A DNA stretch of 57,504 bases, from positions 1 through 57,504 of the forward strand of contig JAFEAR010000007.1 of the NCBI GenBank assembly GCA_018266335.1. The letters run 5' to 3'. Under the pieces are notes generated by a model, which made no database searches, was not told where the DNA came from, and saw nothing but the letters and a program-made list of their open reading frames with translations. Of this stretch, positions 43,736 to 51,563 are shown piece by piece. The position numbers were made by a program, and so were the translations under genes. Source of the DNA: Bdellovibrionales bacterium. GTDB lineage: Bacteria > Bdellovibrionota > UBA2428. The stretch's first letter is position 1; each line of letters opens with the position of its first letter.

Positions 43736-44385
43736 TAGAGAGTCCTTCCGTTTCCGGCCCGGCGAAGGCCCTGCAGATACTCGACTTCAGATTCGGGCAG
43801 TTCGGTGAGTCCGCCGAGCATATGGGCGTACATCAGCGTTTGGGCCGAATGCTCCAGGCGTTCAATGCCATTGTAGGCTTCTTCGATATCTTCGCCCCAC
43901 GCGACGGCGCCGTGACGGCCGAGAATCATGACTCGGTGGTGGGGCAAATAGGGAATGAGCACATCGCCCATCGCCTGGGTGCCGGGCCGGGCATAGGGAA
44001 CAATGGGCAGGGCCCCCACGGCGAGAATGACCTCGGAGATACATTTGGCAGGAAGCTCTTTTAGGTGGGGCTGCGCAATGCTCCAGGCCGTAGCGGCGGG
44101 AGGGTGGGCATGCACTACGGCACGGGCTTGGGCGCATTGTTGGTAGATCGCCAGGTGCATGAGGCGTTCGCCCGAAGGTGAGCCGGAGATGACCTGATTG
44201 GTAGGAGTGATTTGGGCCAGGTCCGATTCGCTAATGTAGCCCTTGTGACGAGCACTGGGGGTCATAAAAATTGTTTGCTCGTTGGTGCGAATGCTCACGT
44301 TCCCATCGCAGGCCGCTAGCCAGTTTTTGGTGTGGAGTCGGCGACAAATTTCGATGATTTTAGATTTAGCCGAAGCGTCATTCAT
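43735..44385 (-). CDS. Class II aldolase/adducin-family protein (methylthioribulose-1-P dehydratase or aldolase)
   Basis: A 216-residue class II aldolase-fold protein. ACDGNVSIR, TPSARHKG, SGERLMHLAIY with the catalytic glutamate, VVHAHPPAA (two zinc-binding His) and a later LGRHGAVAWG (third His) are all in place. MtnB dehydratase and the fuculose-phosphate-type aldolase Ald2 share this fold. Ald2 splits the MtnA product into dihydroxyacetone phosphate and an aldehyde in the DHAP shunt, while MtnB leads to the methionine salvage pathway. The GNVSIR version is closer to aldolases, and mtnC/mtnD are absent locally, so I lean towards aldolase. It is coupled to mtnA by TAGTG. Confidence 0.82.
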   Translation of the reverse strand: MNDASAKSKIIEICRRLHTKNWLAACDGNVSIRTNEQTIFMTPSARHKGYISESDLAQITPTNQVISGSPSGERLMHLAIYQQCAQARAVVHAHPPAATAWSIAQPHLKELPAKCISEVILAVGALPIVPYARPGTQAMGDVLIPYLPHHRVMILGRHGAVAWGEDIEEAYNGIERLEHSAQTLMYAHMLGGLTELPESEVEYLQGLRRAGNGRTL

Positions 44386-44524
44386 TCCTTCTCTCTTTTA
44401 CCCTACCGGCGGGAGAATATCAGTGGCCCGCCTGCAGTGATTCTCGCGGGTAAACGCTTTGGTTGGCTGGCGTTTGTGCTCCGGATATCTCTGCCCTTAT
44501 CCTCAAGTCAGGAGGTTTCCAAAT

Positions 44525-44827
44525 ATGCGACAATCAAGAGCGTGGATTTTGGTCTTGGGTTTAGGCGGCCTTGGTTCGGCGGCCTGGGCAAAGAGTCACC
44601 GGGGTGATTCGTTCACCCTCACCGAAACTTGCACCGATGCGAAGGGCAAGGAGCACAAGCTGGAAGTCGTTATTAAGCGGGGCACCGTGGCAGGTTATCG
44701 CTTGGATGGACGGGGTGCGGGCGAAGAAGAGGTTGATGCTCACGTCAACATGGCTGGGAAAATGACCTTTTGGCTGAATCTTGCGGGCGAAAGCGATCCC
44801 GTAGCTTGCGAAGGCAGTGACAGTTGA
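44525..44827 (+). CDS. Small exported protein, unknown function
   Basis: A 100-residue protein. AGGAGG lies eight bases before the ATG at 44525, and a signal peptide follows (AWILVLGLGGLGSAAWA|KS). The mature domain of about 80 residues has two cysteines (ETCTDA and VACEGS) near its ends and the charged middle EHKLEVVIKRG. Size and disulfide layout resemble the exported protein at 19546, but I see no clear sequence relation. It stands alone, convergent with the next gene. Confidence 0.75.
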   Translation: MRQSRAWILVLGLGGLGSAAWAKSHRGDSFTLTETCTDAKGKEHKLEVVIKRGTVAGYRLDGRGAGEEEVDAHVNMAGKMTFWLNLAGESDPVACEGSDS

Positions 44828-44841
44828 TAGGCCCGGCCCCT

Positions 44842-45204
44842 TCAGCTGTACAAATGTGCTTTGGTGAAAAATTTCCGGCCGGCCGCCATAATCTGGGCAT
44901 CCGTCGGATGGTCCATTGCTTCTACGCCCAAAACTTTTTTTGCCAGAGCTTGGTGGTGGTGCTGTTCGAGGTGAGTTTTAAAGTGACTCTTCGCGAGTCC
45001 CGGTCCCACGATAAGCAACTCCGTTGCCGCTTTTAGTTTGTCTGCTACTTGATGAAAAAAATGCTCGGAGTTGTGCTTTTCGGCCGATGCGTGCGTGTGG
45101 TGATCAGGCTCCGCGCGCTTCATGGCATGGGTCTCAACTCCTGCCGGCGTAAATTGAAAAATCTTGGCGTGTTCCGAATCGATCCAAAGTACGAATGCAG
45201 TCAT
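44842..45204 (-). CDS. eRF1-domain-like small protein (BaeRF-type), histidine-rich
   Basis: A 120-residue cytosolic protein. It has VLWIDSEHAKIFQF at the start and LLIVGPGLAKSHFKTHLEQHH with MDHPTDAQIMAAGRKFF at the end. The GPG-x2-K-x2-F and DHPTDAQI patterns mark the bacterial relatives of release-factor eRF1 domain 3 (BaeRF families), some associated with ribosome rescue or host attachment. The middle holds a histidine-rich stretch (DHHTHASAEKHNSEHFFHQ) that could bind metal. The gene is divergent from the frameshifted exported-protein gene. Confidence 0.78.
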   Translation of the reverse strand: MTAFVLWIDSEHAKIFQFTPAGVETHAMKRAEPDHHTHASAEKHNSEHFFHQVADKLKAATELLIVGPGLAKSHFKTHLEQHHHQALAKKVLGVEAMDHPTDAQIMAAGRKFFTKAHLYS

Positions 45205-45383
45205 ATTTAGAATTCCTTTTCTAAGGTTAGTCTACTCGCTTCTCATCCGCCGTAATATGACAAAGGTCAGACTTTTGTGGTTGTTCTGGCCAATGGCAGG
45301 CGTGGGGCGGCAAATATTTCCCGGAGCTCACCTTGAAAGGTTTGTGCGCGTCTCTAAACTCATTGCGGGAGGAGCATTTTTAA

Positions 45384-46425
45384 ATGAAACAGCAAAAACT
45401 ATTCGTGGAATTAACTCTGGTCGTTGGCGCAAGCCTACACGGACAGTCATTTTCGCTGCACGAGTGATGCGTGCGAGGATGGATCCATCGAAGGCCGAGG
45501 AAAAGAATTTGGGTCAATGCTGAATACCCCGCAGTTCCTGATGTGTGTGGCCTCTAACGTGTGGGGACTTACCTCCACGAATTATAAAGATTTGCATTCG
45601 TTCACTTTAGATTTGGGAGCGATTGGATCGAATACGTCGCACGCTTGCCACGGAATTATTGATCTGCCCGCTAGCGCCACTTCCTACAGTTTGAAGGGCA
45701 AGTGCTGGGATCTGACTAGCGGCGATTACAAATACATGTGCAAAGCTGTGAATGCTTCGGACAACTCCTTTGCACTCGAAATGGCTTTCACCATTGCGAG
45801 TGACAGCGCGACCTCCAACTACTCCGGTAAGGGCTACCTCTATAGCAACATCGGTGGTGGTGGTTGGTTCAAGTGGGATATCACGAACGGAACTTCTGCA
45901 GACGTGTGGGGCATCAAAACGGACAGTCCCGGCCCCAACTACTGGAGCAACTACGTGCACATCCATGATGATACTTCGGCCAGCCTCTTTAGCTGGCAAG
46001 CTATTCTGGGCAGCGACTCCAGCAGCGTGTCTGGTATGCAGGGCACCCCTTCGACGACGCTTGAATACCAATCGGGCGTTTACAACCGGTCGAATAACTA
46101 CGCACGGGTAAAAGAAGTGGGATACACCTACACCGGTAGTTCCACCACGGCCTTTGGCGCGAGCCCGTGGATCAACGAGAACATTTGTGCCACGGTCAGT
46201 ACCACGACAAACCGCGTGTCGGGCGCCTGCACCATGGGCGATGCGAACTGCAATGCCGACTCGAACTGCACTGGCTTCTCGGCAACCGCGCTGCCGGACC
46301 TCATCGGCGACGCCACGACTCCCAACCTGAACTATCTGAAAAAGTACGAGAGTTCCGGTCTCACGGACGGCGTGAACAATGGCATTCGCTTTTCCGAGCA
46401 ATACAGCGCCTACACGGTGGAATAA
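45384..46425 (+). pseudogene. Exported cysteine-containing protein with an apparent frameshift in the signal peptide
   Basis: From 45424 (a TTG) to the TAA at 46423-46425 one long frame encodes a Ser/Thr/Gly-rich protein with many cysteines (RCTSDAC, FLMCVAS, HACHG, KCWDL, NCNADSNC), evidently extracytoplasmic. That frame has no good start and begins with a signal-peptide end (LWSLAQA|YTDSHF). In another frame, ATG at 45384 with GGGAGGAG nine bases upstream opens MKQQKLFVELT. Removing one base between about 45412 and 45423 joins the two into a normal signal peptide plus the mature protein. It is thus either a recently disrupted gene, a sequencing error or a phase-variable or programmed shift. 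The family is unknown. Confidence 0.6.
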
Positions 46426-46453
46426 TTTATACGTTATCTAATGTCGGCACTGT

Positions 46454-46487
46454 GGCGTAGGCCGACCCGTAAGTCGCGGCCTACGCC
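46454..46487. terminator. Hairpin between convergent genes, probable bidirectional terminator
   Basis: GGCGTAGGCC (46454-46463) pairs perfectly with GGCCTACGCC (46478-46487) around a 14-base loop. It lies between the stop of the exported-protein gene and the stop of the convergent small exported-protein gene at 46495. A T-rich run after it is weak on both strands, so the call rests on position and stem strength. Confidence 0.6.
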
Positions 46488-46494
46488 TTCACGT

Positions 46495-46980
46495 TTAGTT
46501 GGCCTCGTAACGTGGAGTTGTCCAAAAATCTTCTCTAAAAACCTGTTCGTTCAGAGTGCACTGAAAAAAATCTGACGGCTTTCCTTCGCCGTAAAAGTCC
46601 ACTTGTTGAACACCCGCAACGAGTTTGGCTGAAATTAGCGGATGTGTAGCGAGTGTGTACCAGTCGCCTTCAAGCAATACTTCGTGGTTAGAGAGTTTGG
46701 AGATCCAAAAGTTTTCCTGCGAAATGAGGGCATTTTTTGCTGGGGAAATGAACTCCAGTCGCAGGCGTACCTTTTTAAGGGGCACCGGTAATTCGGGGAC
46801 TAGCAGTCGTTTTGGTTCAGGAGTTAAAAAAATCCGATCGGCTTCGGTTGGGGTGCCACTTAGTTGCGTACAAGCAATAAGGCTGCCTGTGGCCCGAAAG
46901 AGAGCCGGCGGGGTGTACCCAGCCTGAGCTCCGAGTGCAGTTAAGGCAAAGATGGCGGATATTTTTTGAGGAATGTTCAT
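46495..46980 (-). CDS. Exported protein, unknown function
   Basis: A 161-residue protein with a signal peptide (KISAIFALTALGAQA|GY). The mature domain of about 145 residues is polar and probably beta-structured, with two cysteines (IACTQL and FQCTLN) near its ends, again the pattern of a small disulfide-closed secreted domain. It borders the low-GC segment that begins with the integrase remnant but has the base composition of the left side. Nothing more is recognised. Confidence 0.72.
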   Translation of the reverse strand: MNIPQKISAIFALTALGAQAGYTPPALFRATGSLIACTQLSGTPTEADRIFLTPEPKRLLVPELPVPLKKVRLRLEFISPAKNALISQENFWISKLSNHEVLLEGDWYTLATHPLISAKLVAGVQQVDFYGEGKPSDFFQCTLNEQVFREDFWTTPRYEAN

Positions 46981-47048
46981 GGAAATTATTTGTATTTAGC
47001 ATGACTGCCGAGAGTCAATTTTAAAGGAATCAAACTCGTTTCTTTCTG

Positions 47049-47369
47049 TCAGTCGCCCCGGACCGCCTCGGAAATTGGCGGAGTTGCCACAACGCCTGTC
47101 CCGTTAAGAAAATCTAAATAGTTAACTTTCGTGTGCCTATTATGTGCCTGCTTTGCCATTCCCAGCCGGATATACCGCTGCATGGTTTTGAGGTCTTTCC
47201 ATCCACAGATTTTCATGACTTTCGCAGCCTCGACGCCTTGGCGAAGGAGCTGGGTAGAAAAACATGCTCTGAGGGTATGGAACTTAATAGAAAGAAGTCC
47301 GTGGAGCTTGCAAAAGTCTCTGAGCACCCGGGGCCTGAAGGCCCTTGTGCCGCTTCCTTTCTCAAAGGT
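47049..47369 (-). pseudogene. Tyrosine recombinase/integrase, C-terminal remnant
   Basis: About 107 codons without a start encode the C-terminal catalytic part of a tyrosine recombinase: IKFHTLRACFSTQLL contains the H-x-x-R box, KICGWKDLKTMQRYIRLG contains the H/W position and the tyrosine nucleophile. The N-terminal two-thirds, including the first catalytic arginine, is missing. The reading frame is open backwards as far as the stop codon of the Na+/H+ antiporter gene at 47370-47372, which lies in the same frame, so the antiporter gene was joined onto this integrase. A GTG at 47327 could start a short peptide, but an active enzyme is not possible. Confidence 0.85.
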
Positions 47370-48641
47370 CTAGAAAATCCAAAAAATAATTCCTGACAAA
47401 ATTGTTGGAAAAAGCGCAGCTTTAAAAAGTCCCCATGGGCTAATTCCGTCTGTTCCGAAAGCTCGATTGAGTATGCCAAACCCGGCTGGATTGGGCGCGT
47501 TCGCAATGACAGTGAGTCCACCGCCAACAACGCTGCCGGCTACTAGCGCATACTTCGAGCTATCGGAAAGATTTGGCACGAGCGATCCAAGGTACGTAAG
47601 GGCCGCGTTGTCGGTAATAGCCGTCAGCGAAATTGCTCCAAGATACAAAGGGAACGAAGCTACTTTGGTGATAAGTGGAGCAATCCACCAGTGTTGTGGC
47701 GCCCCAATCACAATTAGTCCCGCCAAAAAAGAGGCAACGAGCATTCCTTCCTTCAGTTTCAGTGAATGGTGAAATTCTCGAGTGACGGAAACCAAGCCCA
47801 AAAAAAGTAGAAACAATCCGACAAAGACGGTTATGTAGTGAGAAAATACGATAATGAGCCCCAAAAAAACAACGTGCATCAGACAAACAAGTGCGGGAAC
47901 CTCACCCATGTTCTCATCTAGCTCTTCCTCGCTATCAACCGCAGATAACTCACTTCGAAATCGATAGGCGACAATGGCCGTCGAAAATACAATAGCAACG
48001 CCCCCCTTCCATCCGAAGTTCTGCATCATAAAGAGTGTGTCCCAGTTCCACTTCGAAGCAACCATTAGAACGGGCGGAGCCGCAAAATTCGTGAGAGTCC
48101 CCCCAATGGAAACATTGACAAATAATAATCCTAGAGTGACGTACTTTAACTTCGCCGAAACCCGTGCTTCAAAGAATCTGTGAAGCAAAAGTAGGGCTGT
48201 CACGGTCATGGCAGCCGGCTCTGTGATGAAGCTCCCCATGAGGGGGCCCACCACTAGGGAAGCCACGTAGAAGGCTAGAGATTTTGGAAGGGGGAGCCTC
48301 GTTGAAGTGAACTTAATAAAGGTGTTTGCGATTTGCAGGATGGGCCGAGTCGAACAAACGGTCATAATGACAAAGACAAATACTGCCTCGGTAAAGTTGC
48401 GAGCTTCGAGGTAATGTACGGCCGTTGAAAGTCCTTCAGTGAAAATAAGTGCAATAAAAAAAATCGTCGCCCACAAACCAAACACCACTTCAACTTCACC
48501 CAATAAGTGAAATATGTTTTCTCGAATAGACCCTTTGGGAAATTTGTGAGAAAGGTGAATAAATTTCTTCACGAGGAAAGTGTGAAATATCGCCACAGCG
48601 AAGAGAAGGGTCGCCCAGATTTCCGAGGTGTGCGATAACAT
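47370..48641 (-). CDS. Putative Na+/H+ antiporter (PF07399 type)
   Basis: A 423-residue membrane protein with about ten to twelve helices. VNVSIGGTLTNFAAPPVLMVA and SKWNWDTLFMMQNFGWKGG are characteristic of the putative Na+/H+ antiporter family PF07399 in the ion-transporter superfamily. SFITEPAAMTVTALLL and the end part AIVLS-like ITDNAALTYLGSLVP also fit, with Asp and Asn in discontinuous helices. GGAGGG lies six bases before the ATG. The TAG stop is in frame with the integrase remnant. Base composition is more AT-rich than on the left, suggesting transfer. An NhaR-like regulator lies 4 kb to the right. Confidence 0.84.
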   Translation of the reverse strand: MLSHTSEIWATLLFAVAIFHTFLVKKFIHLSHKFPKGSIRENIFHLLGEVEVVFGLWATIFFIALIFTEGLSTAVHYLEARNFTEAVFVFVIMTVCSTRPILQIANTFIKFTSTRLPLPKSLAFYVASLVVGPLMGSFITEPAAMTVTALLLLHRFFEARVSAKLKYVTLGLLFVNVSIGGTLTNFAAPPVLMVASKWNWDTLFMMQNFGWKGGVAIVFSTAIVAYRFRSELSAVDSEEELDENMGEVPALVCLMHVVFLGLIIVFSHYITVFVGLFLLFLGLVSVTREFHHSLKLKEGMLVASFLAGLIVIGAPQHWWIAPLITKVASFPLYLGAISLTAITDNAALTYLGSLVPNLSDSSKYALVAGSVVGGGLTVIANAPNPAGFGILNRAFGTDGISPWGLFKAALFPTILSGIIFWIF

Positions 48642-48679
48642 AATGGCCCTCCAAGAAGAAGTAAGCTAAATTGCGAGTA

Positions 48680-50086
48680 ATGACTGACCTGAGAACAATA
48701 GCTAAGCTGCCATCAAAGCCTCTTCACGCTATCAAAAATCTCTTCAAGCTTCAAGACGACACGGACGAAGAGGGAACTGTCGATTCGATTCGTAAAAATG
48801 CGGAGTTTCGGAGCGCGAATGCATGGACACTTTTTTTTGCCATCATTATCGCTTCGGTTGGTTTGAATACGAATTCCGCTGCCGTCATCATTGGCGCGAT
48901 GTTAATTTCGCCGCTGATGGGTCCGATTGTCGGGATTGGACTTGCTCTTGGAATCTATGATTTTCAACTCCTCAAAGAAGCCTCAAAAAATCTTTTGGTC
49001 GGAGTGGGAATCAGTATCGTTGCTTCGTCGCTTTATTTCGCGCTCAGTCCGCTGTCGGCCGCCCAATCGGAACTTCTCGCTAGAACTCACCCCACGGTTT
49101 TTGACGTTTTGATTGCCGTCTTTGGGGGAGCGGCGGGAATTGTTGCGTCATCTCGAAAGGAGCGAGGAAACGCCATCCCAGGCGTAGCTATCGCCACGGC
49201 GCTTATGCCGCCCTTGTGTACGGCTGGCTACGGCCTGGCCTCCAGACAATGGGAGTTCTTCTTTGGGGCGCTATATCTCTTTGTCATTAATTCCGTGTTT
49301 ATCTGTCTATCGACCTACTTTTTTGTCCGCCTCCTCAAGTTTCGCCCCATAGCTTACGTGGAAGAGGTCAGGCGCCGACGTTTAAAGAAGGTAATTTCAA
49401 TTATTGCTGTTTGTACGTTTCTGCCAAGCGTTGTTTTGGCTTGGATTTTCGTCACCGAGGAGGTGATGAGAAGTAAGGCACTCTCGTTTATTGGCCAGGA
49501 AATAAATTTCAATGGCGCGCATGTCATACGACAGAAAATTAACCCTTCACTGCGAAATCCTACTATAGAAGTTGAGCTCATCGGCTCAAAAATATCAGCT
49601 CAAGACGAGGCAGTTCTAGAATCCAAGCTGTCTTCATACGGACTCAGCCATGTCACTCTCAAGTTGAAGCAATCGAGCTTCGAAGCGGACGTCGAGCGAC
49701 GCATAAGCGAAAGTCTTGGAAGCAAAATGGTCACGGAAGAGCAAAGTAATACCGATCACCAAAAAAGCATCGAAATCCTGAGCGCCCAGCTGGCAAAAAT
49801 TCAAGATCAAGGAAAGCTCGCCCATCAACTTCTTGGGGAAATTTCGGTTTTTGTTCCTGATATTTCTGAATTTTACCTTACCTACCTTTATGATGGTGCT
49901 GATGCCATTAATGCATCTCAGCCAGGGGAGCGAGGTTCGGCACCGCAAGTGAGCACGGGCCAGCCAAAACACGTTGCAATTGTTAAGTTCAGCAAACGCC
50001 CAACTAAAGCAACTTTCTCCAAGATTGAAGCTCTTATTCGCGCGCGACTAGTCAGCCAGGACCTAACCTTAATGGAGCTTAGGTAA
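48680..50086 (+). CDS. DUF389 membrane protein
   Basis: A 468-residue protein. I prefer the ATG at 48680 to a TTG nine bases earlier. Residues about 50-230 are the DUF389 (TIGR00341-like) membrane domain: WTLFFAIIIASVGLNTNSAAVIIGAMLISPLMGPIVGIG, GGAAGIVASSRKERGNAIPGVAIATALMPPLCTAGYG and LFVINSVFICLSTYFFVRLL. The C-terminal 220 residues are soluble, with alternating strands and a coiled-coil-like helix at about 355-390. Function is unknown; the domain is thought to form membrane proteins with five to six helices. It is divergent from the antiporter gene with 38 bases between starts, so they may share regulation. Confidence 0.85.
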   Translation: MTDLRTIAKLPSKPLHAIKNLFKLQDDTDEEGTVDSIRKNAEFRSANAWTLFFAIIIASVGLNTNSAAVIIGAMLISPLMGPIVGIGLALGIYDFQLLKEASKNLLVGVGISIVASSLYFALSPLSAAQSELLARTHPTVFDVLIAVFGGAAGIVASSRKERGNAIPGVAIATALMPPLCTAGYGLASRQWEFFFGALYLFVINSVFICLSTYFFVRLLKFRPIAYVEEVRRRRLKKVISIIAVCTFLPSVVLAWIFVTEEVMRSKALSFIGQEINFNGAHVIRQKINPSLRNPTIEVELIGSKISAQDEAVLESKLSSYGLSHVTLKLKQSSFEADVERRISESLGSKMVTEEQSNTDHQKSIEILSAQLAKIQDQGKLAHQLLGEISVFVPDISEFYLTYLYDGADAINASQPGERGSAPQVSTGQPKHVAIVKFSKRPTKATFSKIEALIRARLVSQDLTLMELR

Positions 50087-50136
50087 GTTTTGTTTCATGG
50101 TAGGAATTATAACGTCCTCTAGTTCAAAGAGGTCAT

Positions 50137-50265
50137 TTGAAAGGCGGAGAGTTCGAACGGGTTTTCTTGGAAGTCGCGCAAAGACTAAAATTCGTACGAA
50201 GAAATGAGCCGGTTGAAAATGACAACGGCAAAATTTTAGTCAAATATCTAAGCCCTCTTCAGTGA
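50137..50265 (+). other. Possible remnant of a coding sequence, 42 codons
   Basis: Between the DUF389 and ClC genes an open stretch starting at a TTG encodes LKGGEFERVFLEVAQRLKF followed by VRRNEPVENDNGKILVKYLSPLQ and a stop. It looks protein-like (alternating charged and hydrophobic residues) and lacks any start signal, as expected of the end of a broken gene. The rest of the gap 50087-50247 holds nothing else that I can recognise. Low certainty. Confidence 0.25.
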
Positions 50266-51534
50266 GCGAAGAAAGCTGGCTGTTTGCATTGAAACCAATG
50301 TTGAAATCAATAGCGGAAAAATGAGATCGTGCTGATTAGTCATTTCCATTGCGAGCACCGCTGCGGTGAAAGGGGCGCTTACAAGAGCAGATAAAAATGC
50401 CGCCATCGAGGCAAGAATAAGCAGAGTCGGATCAATGTAGTTGCCCAGGACTTTAGCAAGAATTGCACCCATCTGTGCTCCCAAGGAAAGGCCGGGGGCT
50501 AATAATCCGCCGGCAGCGCCGGAAGCCAGAGTAAGTAGAGTGGTAATAAGGTGCCCGGGAAATACCATCGTGCTGGTTTCTGAATAGGGACGATTAACTA
50601 GGGCTTGTGCCGAGGCGATTCCTCCGCCGATTACCTCGGAGCCCAGGGATCGAGCAATGATGGCGACTGCTAATCCGCATAGGAGAGGCACAATCCAAAA
50701 AAAACGAGTGCGGGCATGTTCAAGAGCTCGGTGAAAACGCATTGATACTTCTTGGAAGCTAACGACAATCGCTCCGGAAATAACTCCGATCAGTAGGACA
50801 CTCAGGATTCCCCAGGGGGAAGATTTCCAAACTACATGCGAAGTGGCGAAGAGCAGGTATGGGCCGCTAAGGGCCAGCGCGGTGAGACCCGCCGTAACGA
50901 CGGCCATAAATAGAGGGGCGCGGATGCGAGATACATGCAGCTCCGTGAGCTCTTCTAGGGCGAATACCAATCCGCCAAGGGGGGTGTTGAATGCAGCCGC
51001 CAGGCCGGCAGCAGATCCAGCGATGATCCAAGAACGGAGGTCGATGTCGGGCAATAGGCGTCTTGATCGGCGTCCGACTGTCGAAAATATTCCTGCGGTC
51101 ATTTGCACTACCGGGCCTTCGCGTCCGAGCGCTCCGCCTCCGGCAATCATAAAGATAGAACTTAGAAATTTTATGACGATAGTTTTGGATCCAAGCGTGT
51201 TTCGAACCTTGGCCTTTTCCTCGCCCGAGCTCTCGTGGGAGAGATGTTCTAAAGCCTCCCGTACCTTTGCTATCCCGCCTCCTCCGGCTTCAGGTGCAAA
51301 AAAACGGCAAATTGCCGAAGACGCAAGAAAAAAAATGGGAGTAACGACCAGCAGCAGGTTCGGATGTTGGTTAAGAAGATTTAAAGCGTGGTCCTCGCCG
51401 AGGGCAAATATGCGCCCGTAAAAAACAGCAAAAAGACCAACGGCGATTGACGCCAAGATAAACAACCCAAGCTGTAGGGACTGAGATGTTGATCGTTTGG
51501 AATCCATCATCATTCTAAACTTGCTACCACTCAT
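50248..51534 (-). CDS. ClC-family chloride channel/transporter, canonical type
   Basis: A 428-residue ClC protein with the canonical filter GREGPVVQM (E139 the gating glutamate) and the first filter element AGGGGIAKV. A later GGLLAPGLSLGAQMG stands for the GxFxPxL filter, and SAPFTAAVLAMEMT closes the C-terminal half. No CBS domains. It differs from the GREGT protein at 5550 and is its distant paralogue. The start is uncertain: the ATG at 51534 has no strong ribosome site, and later ATGs at codons 8-10 are possible. It belongs by composition and function to the ion-transport segment with the antiporter. Confidence 0.88.
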   Translation of the reverse strand: MSGSKFRMMMDSKRSTSQSLQLGLFILASIAVGLFAVFYGRIFALGEDHALNLLNQHPNLLLVVTPIFFLASSAICRFFAPEAGGGGIAKVREALEHLSHESSGEEKAKVRNTLGSKTIVIKFLSSIFMIAGGGALGREGPVVQMTAGIFSTVGRRSRRLLPDIDLRSWIIAGSAAGLAAAFNTPLGGLVFALEELTELHVSRIRAPLFMAVVTAGLTALALSGPYLLFATSHVVWKSSPWGILSVLLIGVISGAIVVSFQEVSMRFHRALEHARTRFFWIVPLLCGLAVAIIARSLGSEVIGGGIASAQALVNRPYSETSTMVFPGHLITTLLTLASGAAGGLLAPGLSLGAQMGAILAKVLGNYIDPTLLILASMAAFLSALVSAPFTAAVLAMEMTNQHDLIFPLLISTLVSMQTASFLRSLKRA

Positions 51535-51563
51535 TAGGTGGGGTGGGCAAAATTACGGCCGGA

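Noticed and set aside
45164..45523. 119-codon open frame starting before the frameshifted gene
   Set aside because: It begins inside the divergent gene, has no ribosome site and the exported-protein frame overlapping its end is much more protein-like.
47213..47530. 105-codon open frame across the antiporter end and integrase remnant
   Set aside because: It is a different frame of the same strand with shadow-like composition; the integrase frame explains the conserved motifs.
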